Source: Voacanga thouarsii (Eukaryota; Streptophyta; Magnoliopsida; Gentianales; Apocynaceae). Taken from it: 64,000 nucleotides of DNA. The position numbers and the translations under genes are program-made. How positions within the stretch are numbered: the stretch's first letter is position 1; each line of letters begins with the position of its first letter. The stretch is taken from assembly GCA_026120185.1 (NCBI GenBank), contig JANUWF010002200.1, forward strand, positions 3,966,001 through 4,030,000, written 5' to 3'. Below, in pieces: positions 53,161-64,000 of this stretch. The notes beneath the pieces were generated by a model, which saw only the letters and a list, made by a program, of their open reading frames with translations, was not told where the DNA came from and ran no database searches.

Positions 53161-55110
53161 CAAATCCACAAAGTATAACATATTTTGTTAACTAAACTGA
53201 GGTAACTAACTCGATTTTTAACAATCAATGCCTTACGACATAGACCGTTAAAAAAAATCATCGTGTAAGGTGAGTATAATCTTGCAATCCCAATATAACC
53301 GTAATCTAATAGGTTGTTCTAGTGGCATTGTGCCAAAAAAAATATGGAAGATTTTTTCTATTAAAGAAAAATAAAGCATATCACAATCTTGAATTACTAT
53401 ATAAAACTAATGCCATCATTCTTTAGTACAAATTAACCCAAAACAGCATAATGTGTTGTACAATTCAATATCAAATAAATCAATTAATTGATACAGATAA
53501 TCAAAAACAGAATATCATTCAAAATATAGAATTTTTTTATCATGCATGTGAAATTATGTTAATCCAAATTTTTATTATTCGAGTGTTCATTCATCCTTAA
53601 AAAATTATATATGTATAATGTATAAGGATTATTTCATATAATATTTTGGATTAGTTTATATATAGAGAAAGAAAAAAAAAATACTTTTTAAATTTTTTTT
53701 AATTTTTTGTTTATATATTTTGAATTAGTTTATATATTTGTAATTTTTTTTAATTTTTATTTCAAAAGATTTAAATTCTATAAATTTAGAAAAGATAATA
53801 GTTTATTCATGTAATATTTATATTTCAACTTTAATTTGTATTTGAAAAAAAAAATTGACCTTGCATTTTGTTTATTTAAATCCCTAGAAATTTTTATTTT
53901 TATTTAATTGCAAAGGAATTAGTTGAGACAATTTGTTAATATTTTCATTTAATTCAAATTGGTATTTGAAATTATTTAAGTTGTCAATTTTATTAAAAGA
54001 TAAAAATTTAATTCTTGTAGCATTCACATTTTAAATTTATTTTGTATTTGGAAAAAAAAATGAGGATGTACTTAGATTGGGGCTCTTTCAGAAAAAAAAA
54101 AAAAAGCGTATATTTTTTATTTTAACAAAAAATATATATTTAATGTAAAATAAATTTTAATTGTAAAAATTAATAATTATATTATACGCTCTAAATAGAT
54201 TAAAATATTAAATTTTGAATTTATAAAGCTTTTATAAAAATCAAAATTATGTTCATATTCAAAATTATGGATTAACATATATACTAATTGGCTAAAATCC
54301 CTTAATTTTTAGTATTGGTTCTATTTCTTCTGTCATTTCACTTTTATTTGAATATATACTAAAAATTTCAAATAAATTATATTATAAAGTAATAAAAACC
54401 CGTAATTCAATGATTACGTATAATCCATAAAACGTCAAAAATTCATTGCACGAAAATACCAAAAGATTTTGATGGGCTCTCGTGATAGAGTAGAATAAAT
54501 ATGAGATTCATTACGAGACTACTTTACTTTATTTTATACTCACCGTCTACAGAGTTAAAATAATTCATATATACTCATTTATCACAGACCAAAGTTATTT
54601 ATACATATTCATCACAACACAACACAATACTAACCAAACTAATAATACAGTAAAATTTTGATTCTATATATAAATCTAGACTATTTTTATATAATATACG
54701 TATTAGTAGATGATTTAGCAAAGTCTCAAATATAGTATTCTGCTATAGTTCAACATAAAATTGAAATATTGTAATAATTTAAAATTTAACAAATACATTT
54801 TTTTGTTTTCTTGAAAAAAAAAAACTGTTGTTACATATGGAGAACTTTGCCAATGCTTTGGCGAAATGAGCTTTTGACAGCAGCTATTCACGAACAATAC
54901 TACTTCGACAGCAACTCCACCAGCTATTAGATTAGACTCCGACAGTAGTAAAAAAAAATAAAAGCAACAAATGACCGGGATAAGGCAAAAAAGAAAGGCA
55001 CTGAGAAGTTGGATTTAGACGGGAGTAAGGAAGAAAGGAATTGAAGGAATTAGAAGGCAAAGAAGAAAGGAAAAATGGGTGGCATCGGTCTATATAGATT
55101 GAAATGCCAG
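53161..55110. other. AT-rich intergenic stretch
   Basis: Very AT-rich with many short A and T runs (53670-54130). No domain, RNA gene or repeat pair seen. A purine-rich AGAAAGGAATTGAAGG segment lies at 55020-55075. Confidence 0.6.
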
Positions 55111-55136
55111 ACCCATTTTCCTTTCCTGTGAATTTC

Positions 55137-56942
55137 TATCACGCCTCAGAACTGAGGATGACATGGCAACACTCCAAAAAAAAAATGTCAAACCCTTACA
55201 TACTATAAATACCCAAAACATAATATTCTAATAATACTTAGAAAATATCCTTACATCGTCTTTAAAACCAAAACATAACATACATAGACCTGAATAGAAA
55301 TAAAACAACTAGTCACTCTAGGTCATCTTCAAACCTTTCTTCCAACTCATCCTCATCTACCTAAGAACATGCATAATGTTAAATAAGGAGTGAGCTCACT
55401 AGTTCAGTAAGGAAATCTGGCTTACCAAGGATTAAGCATGCTACATATACATATATATTTACAAAAACGTTTGTTCAAAAGAGTTTAGGAGTTTAGGGTA
55501 AAACACAACCCGTTGGGTCTTAGAATATCTTCCTGGTAGGTTTGGTCGCACCATGTGAAGATCTCGTAGTATTACACAAAGAAACAAGAAGGAGGGAAAA
55601 GAGGAATAATGAATCTCTTAACCTTACTCAATACTGAACCAAAAGAGGCATATCTGGTACATAAATATCGAACCGGTGTAGTTTATTCAGTAAAAATAAT
55701 GATGAACAAAGTAAGCAAGAAAACTATTGCTTCAATAGAGGAAAACCGGTGCCGGAGTCAAAACAGAGGGTACCTGGCGCCAGGTTGGAGAAGCCCAGCC
55801 GACACTGAGTGCACTGGCCAGTGTGAGCCTGGTGCCAGTGGTGAGCGAGGGGCCGGCACTGAGTGCATTTTGAAATGCGCGGACGCGATTTCCAGAACAC
55901 CCAGAAGCCAACCTACAACATCTCAGTCCAAAAAGGCAGTTCCAACCACATCCTTTAACAATGAAAAACACTATTTTGTGCACAAAAAAATTATTTATAC
56001 ATACTTAAACAAAACTTAATTCATGAAGATGATTCATACTTGAGGACTTTGATTTGGCTTAACTGATCAGTTTTTCAATTATTGTATCCTATTGGAAGAA
56101 GGGTATTAGCTTATCCTAGGTATTGTATCCCCCTAGTAGGGCCTTATAACTTATAAAGTTAGAGAATTCCCTACCAAAACGAAACCCACAAGCATTCAAC
56201 ATCACATGAATCAAAAAATCAGCACATAGGCATAGAACTTAGCTTAAACTCATAACTTTCAATGAACATAACCATTGGTATAGAAATAACAATTAACATA
56301 TCATGGTCAATACCATTTTAATATAATCAAAATACCACTTTCATAAAGAAATCAAGAGACATAATTGATTTTGAAGAAAACAGTAGCTAGTACCAAATAC
56401 AAGAAAATCTAATTTCCTTACCTGTTGAATTCAGTCTCTTGGAACCTCCTAAAGCTTCCACTCAAGCCTCCAAACACTTATTCACCTTCAATTGAAACCT
56501 AAACAACACAATTAATCATCTAATCAATTTCTCCCAATTTAGAACCCTAACACTCTAACTTCGATTCAAGAACAATTTACCACAATCCTAGGTTATAAAC
56601 ACCATAAAACACAAGAGAAAAGCTAACTTACAAAGAGTTGATGCCAAAGTCTCAAGCCCCTTCTTAGATTCTCCATTCTCTTCACCCTTCCCCTCTTCTG
56701 GAATAGCTTCAGAAATAATGTAACTATTCAAAACGTACCTGGGCCTATAATGAAAAAATTAATAAAACCCTCGAACTAAATAATTGCAACTTAGCCCCTC
56801 AACTTATAATACTTAACTTTTTAGTATTATAGATCCTAACCCGCTAATTAAAATAAAAATCACTACCCAATAAGCCCATTATGGGAAGAAAAACGGTGGG
56901 CTCATATTTTCTACCAGAAAAATCTTGCATTTTTTCTTTCTC
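55137..56942 (+). repeat. Relic LTR-like block, probably Ty3-derived
   Basis: Begins TATCACGCCTCAGAACTGAG, close to the TGTCACGCCNCGAA start of many plant Ty3 LTRs, then ACTATAAATACCC (55203), a CTCATCCTCATCTACCTAAG block, GTGAGCTCACTAGTTCAGTA, and a leader-like antisense region (56400-56700). GTGAATTTC flanks both sides (55128-55136 and 56943-56951). A GC-rich GGTGCCGG/GGCGCCAGG patch lies at 55745-55880. The open frame 55609-56019 crosses that patch and shows no domain. Confidence 0.45.
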
Positions 56943-57169
56943 GTGAATTTCACTAGACAGACTCATGTGAATTTCAGAGATTCTTGACGGAATCTCTGAA
57001 AAAGCTACAATTGTAAACTTTTCATGAAGCCAATTTATGACTTAATTGAACACCGAAAGAGTATTTGAAATAGAAGTTCGTTGTCAATATTTAGGCAAAT
57101 TTTTAATAAGTATAGTAAGTTTTGACATATAAGAATCGAGGGAGAATGGAGTTTTCGCCTAATTAGATT
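56943..57169. other. Intergenic, nothing recognised
   Basis: Contains an inverted repeat CAGAGATTC / GAATCTCTG (56975-57000). No gene. Confidence 0.5.
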
Positions 57170-57463
57170 TTAAAAAAAAAATCATTTATAAGTGAATGAA
57201 ATGTCAATCCTTTTCAAATCAAAATACCCTTATAAATATAAATGCTCTGCACATGCCAAGGGTGTACAGATAATGGCTCGATGTCCCTGTGGAATCAATT
57301 ATCAAAGATCAATTTGGCAGTTTGAAGGAAAAAGAAAAATGAAATCAAAAGTTTTAAAATACAGTTTGATTTTAAAAATCTATTTGAAAAATTGTAAGAA
57401 ATTTATAGCCTAAAAGGTAGAAAAATAGTTTTAGGACAAAATTTTGAAACTGTAAATATACCC
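57170..57463 (+). repeat. ~295-bp dispersed direct repeat, copy 1
   Basis: Matches 60157-60457 in the same orientation over nearly its whole length. Shared blocks include GAATGAAATGTCAATCC, AATGCTCTGCACATGCCAAG and GGCAGTTTGAAGGAAAAAG. The open frame 57192-57413 lies inside but is not preserved in copy 2, so it is not taken as a gene. Confidence 0.92.
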
Positions 57464-60156
57464 ATCTGCAACTATTTCCCTTTTCTCAAGAATTGAGAAG
57501 AAAAGAATTATAGTAGAATCCGGTACCTTATTGGAACTAAAGAAACTAAAGGAAAAGAATAAGAAATTGAATAGAAAGACTCATAAAAGTAATTAAAAAG
57601 ATTGTAAACTGAAATAGTATAGCGTTTTTAAAAATTTTATGCGAATGCACTCTGAAAAAGATTTTTTTTTTTTTAAATTTAACCTTTTGTATGATTGTTA
57701 ACATTTTTAAAACAACTACTTCTTATGTTGAATTAGGAGGCATTAACACCAAAAATAAAAAGACTTTTCAAATCATTTAAAATTTTAATAGTCCAAACAT
57801 GAGTTTACGATAGATCCGGAACAATATGTAGAATGATGCACTTCGTTTGATCCATTTCCTCGTTAATAACAACCATCTAATACATACGGGTCATGGCATC
57901 AATAATATCATCGGATACAATCTCAAGCTACAATAAATAGTTAGAAAGAGGCATGAAGCGTAATTATTTGGGAATAATAAGTAATTGTAAAACAATATAA
58001 CAAATAGCTTAAATTGTTTACGCTTTCACCTTTGCCACGTTTTTGTTGTTCTGAAGTATTTACCATTGAGGCAAAAAAAGAGAAAAAGAAAAACTATGTT
58101 GTCATACTTAGGTTTTTTTTCTCGGGCAGCATCGCACAGAAGTATTGCAATGGACCTGTCTCCTTCCCTTTTGAAGAGAACATAACATGTATCAAGCCAT
58201 ATAACATAACATGTATCAAGCCATAGAAGTTTTTCTAATGGCCTTATTAGTTACGTACCTGTTCTCTACAACGTTTTGGTATTCGGGAAGGTTTTTGAAG
58301 AGATTCGAAGTTGTTATCAACTTGGATTTGTCGTGGTGTTGACAACTGTGCAATGGATAATACGAGTTTTTTTATTATAAATTATCAATTCATTTTAATC
58401 GATCACGTGAAGATAAAAATAAATAAATTTTTTAGTTAATTAAATATTTTTATTTTTTATTTTTATAATTCAATTATAAGTATCTCTTTTTATATTAAAA
58501 AGTATATAAATTTTAAAATTTTGATATAACTTTAAATTATTTCTCTTTTCTAAATATTTAATTCTTATTAGAAAATAGATTAAAATATTGATGAGTATTT
58601 AATTCTTTCTCCAAATTACTATTGGTATTTCTTGAAAATTAAAAGATGAGTATAAATATCGGAACTCGTAAAATGAGTTTTTTTATTATATTTTAATATG
58701 TTTGGGAAATGGAATCTATTAAATATGGGTAAATTTAGAATATTAAATTTTAATTTTTTTAAAAAATAGATAATTTGAGATAAAAATTAAATAAAAAAAT
58801 GAATTAATAATTTAGAATCAAAGGGAGTAGGTTTTAGAGGTACTTTTATAGCAGCGTAAGGAATTACTGTAAAACGAGAGTAGGATGCACAAACGACATG
58901 TATACTACCCTGATCTCCCACTAGTTTCCGTGCAAATATCGACGAAAAGTCAAAGTGAGTCTAGGACGCATTTGCGCCCTTTAATTTTCATAAGGGAAAA
59001 TCTCAATTTTTTGAATCGCCAAAAAATGTAATCACTAACCAAAAAAGAAAAAAAATAAATGCCATCCTCCCCCCCCCCACCCCCTCCCCACGCCCCCGCC
59101 ACCAAAAAATGCTGCTTTCCATAACAATCGCCATTAAAGAGATATATAATTGTACCATACCAAAAAAAAAAAAAAAAGCAAGTTCATAGTCATTACAGAG
59201 CACCATTTTGCACACAATTATATCAAACAAATTAAATCCTAAAACCATCACGATTTAGCATAAACTTAAAAAATGATACCCAGAACATAACCAAAATTTT
59301 GGATTTTAGTCTCTCTAGTCTAAAGGTAAATTACAAGAAGGAAAATGGCTCTTAGCATTTCATGATCTTTTGATCCGTCACTCTCCGAACCTCTCCCCAA
59401 TAATTTCTCTATACAATTGTGTCTTTTCTTTCCCCCCTAATTTTCTTCCGCAATCATCTAGCCCAGGTCGTGGAGGTAGGCCTTAAATGGTCTAAATTCA
59501 TTTTGGAAATACGTCCTAATTATTAAAAAAAAAAAGCATTTTCATAATAAGTCTTACCGTGCATGTCTTCTTCAACATCCTCTGCCACTGCAAACCTTTG
59601 TTCCCTCACCCTTTTCCAGAGATTTTCTTCTTCACCCGCAAACCTTCTTAGCCACTTAGATTGCCCCTCTTCGTGATTTTAGGTATTCCATCTCCCTAGG
59701 CTGACATTAGGGTTCTTATTTTTCAAAAAAATTGGGACAAATTTCACCCTAATTGCAGCCATGCGGTGTGTTGGAATGATGGAATAAGCCATTCAGGAGA
59801 AGCCCATTGCTGACTTTTTGAATGGCATTTTTGCATTTATCCCTCCTTTGGAGAAGACAAAATTTAAAATTATTAATTTACCCTTAATAATAATAATGAA
59901 TATATTATAATCACATCATTTTAAATAGTTAAGTGTGAAGTATTTCGTTAAATTCTTGATAGAAATATATATTTAAAAGGTGTTAGATTTAATAATAGTA
60001 TTATTATTAAATTTTAAATATCAGAGATATATTTGAAAATATGAAGGATATATTTGAAAATATTTAAATTTAAGAAGGTACTATTACTAAATTTTAAAAG
60101 TGAAAAGTATAATTATAAAAGTGTGTATTTTTAAAAGGTATTTTTGCCTTTAACCT
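57464..60156. other. Spacer between the two 295-bp repeats
   Basis: AT-rich, no confirmed gene. It holds a 24-bp tandem pair (58179-58226, AACATAACATGTATCAAGCC), short minus-strand open segments bounded by splice-like sites (57800-58345), a strongly C-rich/G-rich tract (59063-59103), and a pyrimidine-rich leader-like stretch (59380-59720). Confidence 0.55.
59063..59103 (-). other. G-rich tract, potential G-quadruplex
   Basis: The minus strand has at least four G-runs of 4 to 10 bases within 41 bases (GGGGGCGTGGGGAGGGGGTG then a long G-run). It is the most GC-skewed spot in an AT-rich region. Confidence 0.85.
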
Positions 60157-60457
60157 AAAAAAAATCATTTATGAGAGAATGAAATGTCAATCCTTTTCAA
60201 ATAAAAAATACCCTTATAAATATAAATGCTCTGCACATGCCAAGGGTTATCAGATAACGGCTCGATGTCCCTGTGGAGTCAATTATTAGAGATCAATTTG
60301 GCAGTTTGAAGGAAAAAGAAAAATTAAATCAAAAGTTTTAAAATACAGTTTTATTTTAAAAATCTATTTGAAAAATTGTAAGAAATTTATGGTCTAAAAG
60401 GTAGAAAAATAGTTGAAGGACAAAATTTTGAAAATGTAAATATACCAATTTACCCTA
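60157..60457 (+). repeat. ~300-bp dispersed direct repeat, copy 2
   Basis: Same unit as 57170-57463 with scattered substitutions and small indels. Both are preceded by an A-run and ATCATTTAT. No TG...CA ends or inverted ends are evident. Confidence 0.92.
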
Positions 60458-60660
60458 AAATTTAACTATGAAAAATCATTCAAAATGGAAAATCAACGAC
60501 AGCTGGCTAATGGAAATCAAATCTGCACTAAGGGCACGGCAGCAGTATATATAGCGAGGGGCATTCCTTTCCCTATCTATAATTCAGAATCTCTAAACTC
60601 TTCAAATTTCACTCCTATTTTTTCAAATTTCTTACATTATTAAATATTTTTTTTAATTAT
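60458..60660. other. Spacer, possible promoter-like patch
   Basis: GTATATATAGCGAGGGGCAT at 60546-60565 looks TATA-like and is followed by a pyrimidine-rich stretch, but no open frame follows. The MITE cluster begins directly after. Confidence 0.35.
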
Positions 60661-60662
60661 TA

Positions 60663-61218
60663 CTCACTTCATCCCATAATATAAGTCGTTAGAGACTACT
60701 TTTACTATCTCAAATTATAAGTCGTTAGGAACTTGTCAATGAGGTTTTAAAACTATTTTTATATTTTTATCCTTATTTATTACTCCCTCCATCCTATAAT
60801 ATAAGTCACTAGAGACTACTTTTACTGTCCCAAATTATAAGTCGTTGGAGATTTTTCAAGAAAGTTTTAAATCTATTTTTACCTTTTTGTCCTTATTTAT
60901 TATTCTCTTTCCCTCTCTTTCTCTCTCGTCTCTTCTCTTATTTTCAAGACATTTAATAGGGGTGTTTTAGGAAAAGAAAAATATAAAGTCACCTTATTTT
61001 TAAGAATCTTAATATGCGTGAAATTAAATCAAACGACTTATATTATGAAACGGATGGAGTATTCTTTTTTCCACTCTTTCTATCTCCTCTCTTCTCTTGT
61101 TTCCAAGACATTTAAATATGGGTGTTTTAGGAAGAAAAACTATAAAGTCACCTTATTTTTAAAAATATTAATATATGTGAAATTAAGTCAAACGACTTAT
61201 ATTATGGGACGGAGGAAA
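60663..61218 (+). mobile_element. Stowaway-like MITE A, split by MITE B
   Basis: Left arm CTCACTTCATCCCATAATAT, right arm ...TTATATTATGGGACGGAGG, flanked by TA at 60661-60662 and 61219-61220. These ends match the Stowaway terminal inverted repeat CTCCCTCCGTCCCATAATATAAG. Without MITE B its length is about 277 bp, equal to MITE B. It has no coding capacity and would be moved by a Tc1/mariner-type transposase elsewhere. Confidence 0.9.
60783..61059 (+). mobile_element. Stowaway-like MITE B, nested in MITE A
   Basis: 277 bp, CTCCCTCCATCCTATAATAT ... TATTATGAAACGGATGGAG, flanked by TA (60781-60782 and 61060-61061). Same family and orientation as MITE A. The TTATTTATTA target sequence rejoins when it is removed. 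Confidence 0.92.
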
Positions 61219-61257
61219 TAAATTTTATATATTTCAAAACATCTTGACACAAATTAT

Positions 61258-61543
61258 CTCCTCCTCCCCTCATTCCATAATATAAGTCGTTTGACTTAAT
61301 TTCACGTATATTAAGATTCCTAAAAATAAGTTAATTTTATGTTTTTTCTTCCTAAAACACTCTTACTATTTAAATGTCTTGGAAACAAGAGAAAAGAAGA
61401 GAGAGAAAGAAATGAGAAAAGAAAATTAAATAAGGACAAAACTGTAAAAATAGTTTTAAAACCTCTTTGAAAAATCTCCAACGACTTATAATTTGAGATA
61501 GCAAAAGTAGTTTCTAACGACTTATATTATGGGACGAATAGAG
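61258..61543 (-). mobile_element. Stowaway-like MITE C, inverted copy
   Basis: Same family in opposite orientation: CTCATTCCATAATATAAGTC at the left, CTTATATTATGGGACGAATAGAG at the right, then TA at 61544-61545. The left terminus is slightly decayed (start within about 5 bases). Confidence 0.85.
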
Positions 61544-61545
61544 TA

Positions 61546-63171
61546 CACCTTATGGATATCAAACTAGTATAAATGAAATCAATAATTCTAAAATTTTAAA
61601 TATATAAAACTGCTAATTCTAAAATTAACATTGTTACCACCCTAGAGAGGTTGGGTTAAAGGCCCCCCTCATTAGGATTAATCTTAACCTATGGTTCCTA
61701 AACCATAATCGGTGGTTCTGGTATGGACCTGTTTTTATTACTCTCACACTAATTTGATAAGGATGAAAAGAGGGGGAAAAAAAAGAAAAACGAAAAAGGA
61801 AGGAATCAATTTAGTCCATAACCCAACCGGCAATTGTAGTATGTCTTCCAAATTAGCTAACAAGGCTGCCTATGCCTTTGGTTTTTTTTTTCCCCCCTTT
61901 TTCTGTTGGTAATTTTCCCAACTTGTTAGACGCCCTTGATTTTTTTTTAATATTATAATATTAAAAAATTTTAACTATGATAATTTTTTTAGCTAACAAG
62001 GAAAACATCCATTAAAAGAAAAATGACTAAGGTCATTACAACCAGAATAGATCTCAAATTTCTCTTCTAATACAAAAAAAAAAAAATGAAAAAGTTAGAT
62101 ATTTCAAAAAATATGAATAATAAAAAGTTATGCAGAATAACAAAAAAAAAAAAAACCCAAACTCTATTACTCTAACCGGTTACAGAACATAATGAAAATA
62201 AATAAAAGCACAACAAATCAACAATCTTATTCATTGCATTTTTCATATTATCTTCAAGCTATACCGGTAAGACAAACTTTTTTTTAATAGATAAGAATTT
62301 AAAAGATTATGAGTATATTAACAGTTTTAGAAATCATCTAAACGATTTAAAAAATCACTTAAAAATAGAGTAAAATATCGAAGAGGAGCCAAATTAAGTA
62401 TGAGTAAACAAATAGTTTTGAGAAGGAGAGAGATTAGAGGCTGATGTATAAGGATTAAAAACAAAATTTGTTATTATATTATAGATGTTGTTGAAAATCA
62501 TAAATAAAAAATATCGCAAATTTGTAGTTAAAAAAAAAAAGGAATACATATAGTAAAAGATGAAGATCAGGCCAAAATCGAAGCACCAACTGAAGTAGCA
62601 ACTCAAATATTGAGATTACACTCTTTTGCAAGTCAACCTATCAATTGATTTTACTGTCTTAACAAACTAAGTGAATTTAAAATGTATTTTAATTGATAGA
62701 CTTTAATTTAATTTTAATTGAAAAAAAAATCAAATAAGATAGAATTTGAACCTATTACCATCAACTCACATCGGGAGTTAGAAAACAACGATCAATTGAC
62801 GTTGTTATCCCGCACGCAGTTCAAATGTGGTTAGAAGGTGTAGAACGCACAGAACTCAGAAGAGTGGAGTAGTTTCTTAGGGAGGAGGAAATAGTCCGCT
62901 GTTGTAATCATAACACTGATAAATATACATTATAAAATTTTTATATTTGTGGATAATATCTCAGTTAAATATTTGACATGCATTCGACATCATGGGGAGG
63001 TGCTTTTAGTGTCCCCTTGGGTCATTTTCCAAAGGACCCTTCAGCCCAAATGAGCCTAATTTAACAATATCTTTCACCAAAACAAAATTTTAAAGAATAA
63101 ATTTGCAAAAATTTTAGTTATCTTCTCACTACCTAGAGTTGCAATGGAACTGAACTATTTTCATTATAGGC
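61546..63171. other. AT-rich intergenic stretch
   Basis: No domain or RNA gene seen. Open frames at 61712-61912 and 62394-62606 are low complexity. Poly-A runs at 62074 and 62140. Confidence 0.55.
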
Positions 63172-63471
63172 ATTAATGGAAAAAAATATATATAATTATA
63201 ATTGCCACGCCCTGTGTAATCCTAAGACCAATCAGGCGGCGTGATTTAATTCTCACACCGACATTAATGAAAATATATATATATAATTACAATTGTCATG
63301 TCTTGTGCAATCCCAGGACCAACCAAGCAGTGTGATTTAATTCCCACACCGACATTAATAAAAAAATGTATATATAATTACAATTGTTACGTCCCATGCA
63401 ATCTCACACCGGTATTAATGGAAAAATGTATATATAATTACAATTGTCACGCTCAATGTCGGCGAATCCGG
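63172..63471. repeat. 91-bp degenerate tandem repeat
   Basis: Units begin ATTAATG at 63172, 63263, 63354 and 63414. Each has a TATATATAATTACAATTG core and most end CTCACACCGAC. Units 1 and 2 are 91 bp, unit 3 has lost ~31 bp, and unit 4 is partial. Confidence 0.92.
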
Positions 63472-64000
63472 AAGAGCGACTATGAATCTGGTAGCAGCCA
63501 CAATCAACTATTTAGCCGCTATCCTCGTTGGGTCACAATGAATATCTCAAGTTGATAATGAGTATTTAGGTTCATTCTTATATACCATTCACACTTTTCA
63601 TCCCAATCTCATTTAAAATTGAGATATCACAACAATTTTGCCCTATCTAAAAGAAGTCTATTATTAAAAAAATCATTTTAATTTTGAAAACAAGATGTAT
63701 ATTCAACTTGAGGGCAAGAAATTTCTCCTCTTCCCAAATAGCAGGGAGTTGAGACCCAAAGTCATTCGATTTTGTTTTTTTGCTGGGTTTGGATTGGCTT
63801 TCACAATCACTTCCGCTTTCAATGGTCCAAAACCAATTAAACATCCACTTTATCAAACATTTCTTACTTTGACTTTTCCAAAATACTCAGAAATTGCGAG
63901 CTCAAACTGAAAACTACATTTCCTTTTTTAAAAAACAATACAATTAGGGTTCTATCACTATTATTAGTAAATTGATTGATGTCGTTGATAAATTGCAACA
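63472..64000. other. Intergenic, nothing recognised
   Basis: Short open frames on both strands (63647-63910) overlap each other and show no domain. Confidence 0.5.

Noticed and set aside
55609..56019. 136-residue open frame in the relic block
   Set aside because: It crosses a GC-rich GGCGCC patch in an LTR-like sequence; composition biased, no domain, and the opposite strand is also open.
57192..57413. 73-residue open frame in repeat copy 1
   Set aside because: The homologous copy at 60157 breaks the frame, so it is not under coding constraint.
59003..59251. Minus-strand frame around the G-rich tract
   Set aside because: Gly/Trp/Phe-rich translation of a homopolymer-like tract; no family resemblance.
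63172..63471. Possible CRISPR-like array
   Set aside because: Contiguous degenerate 91-bp units without spacers, in plant DNA.

Overview
This window is repeat-dense plant nuclear DNA. The evidence is Ty1/copia elements with Angela- or Tork-like LTR starts (TGTTGAAATATATGCCC), initiator-Met-tRNA primer sites (TGGTATCAGAGC), an Athila/Tat-like Ty3 element, a SIRE-like LTR, an L1-type LINE tail and Stowaway-type MITEs with TA target duplications. The sequence is AT-rich. I think it is a flowering plant but cannot name the species. I found no intact host gene, tRNA, rRNA or CRISPR array. Nearly every coding stretch is a broken retrotransposon gag or pol.

Layout from left to right. Positions 1-5500 hold Copia-1 (minus), inserted in the protease region of Copia-2 (minus, 5501-10017), which is itself inserted in the RT region of Copia-3 (minus, 10018-21500). 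Copia-3 also carries Gypsy-1 (10148-14711), a non-coding Athila/Tat-like element. The 5' LTR of Copia-3 abuts, head to head, a 5' LTR of Copia-4 (plus, 21501-32437) that lacks its start. Copia-4 in turn ends inside the 5' LTR of Copia-5 (plus, 32438-41478). The simplest reading is a Russian-doll nest, 1 in 2 in 3 in 4 in 5, whose left arms lie outside the window. Copia-4 carries a solo LTR (28526-30521, perfect 5-bp target duplication). Copia-5 carries another solo LTR (35426-37273) and a SIRE-like 3' end plus LTR (37657-39348). Copia-6 (41479-46117) is a deletion derivative in which the 5' LTR is fused directly to RT. A LINE tail and Gypsy-2 (46489-50339, only gag/protease remnants left) follow. 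A third solo LTR (50611-52643) then interrupts an unidentified degenerate coding remnant.

From 53 kb onward the window is AT-rich intergenic DNA. It contains a relic LTR-like block (55137-56942), a pair of ~300-bp direct repeats 3 kb apart (57170 and 60157), a G-rich tract (minus strand, 59063-59103), a Stowaway-like MITE inserted inside another copy of its own family (60663-61218) with a third inverted copy beside it, and a degenerate 91-bp tandem repeat (63172-63471).

Where parts survive, each copia element follows the usual plan: LTR, PBS, a long (~1.7 kb) non-coding leader, gag, zinc knuckle, protease, integrase, RT, RNase H, polypurine tract, LTR. The most interesting signals are shared defects. 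The same in-frame TAG lies in RT of three copies, a D-to-N change hits the RT YVDD motif in three copies, and Copia-2 and Copia-4 share two gag/protease stop positions. Together these suggest a defective lineage that spread by trans-mobilisation. A GC-rich module around GGCGCC also recurs in otherwise unrelated elements.
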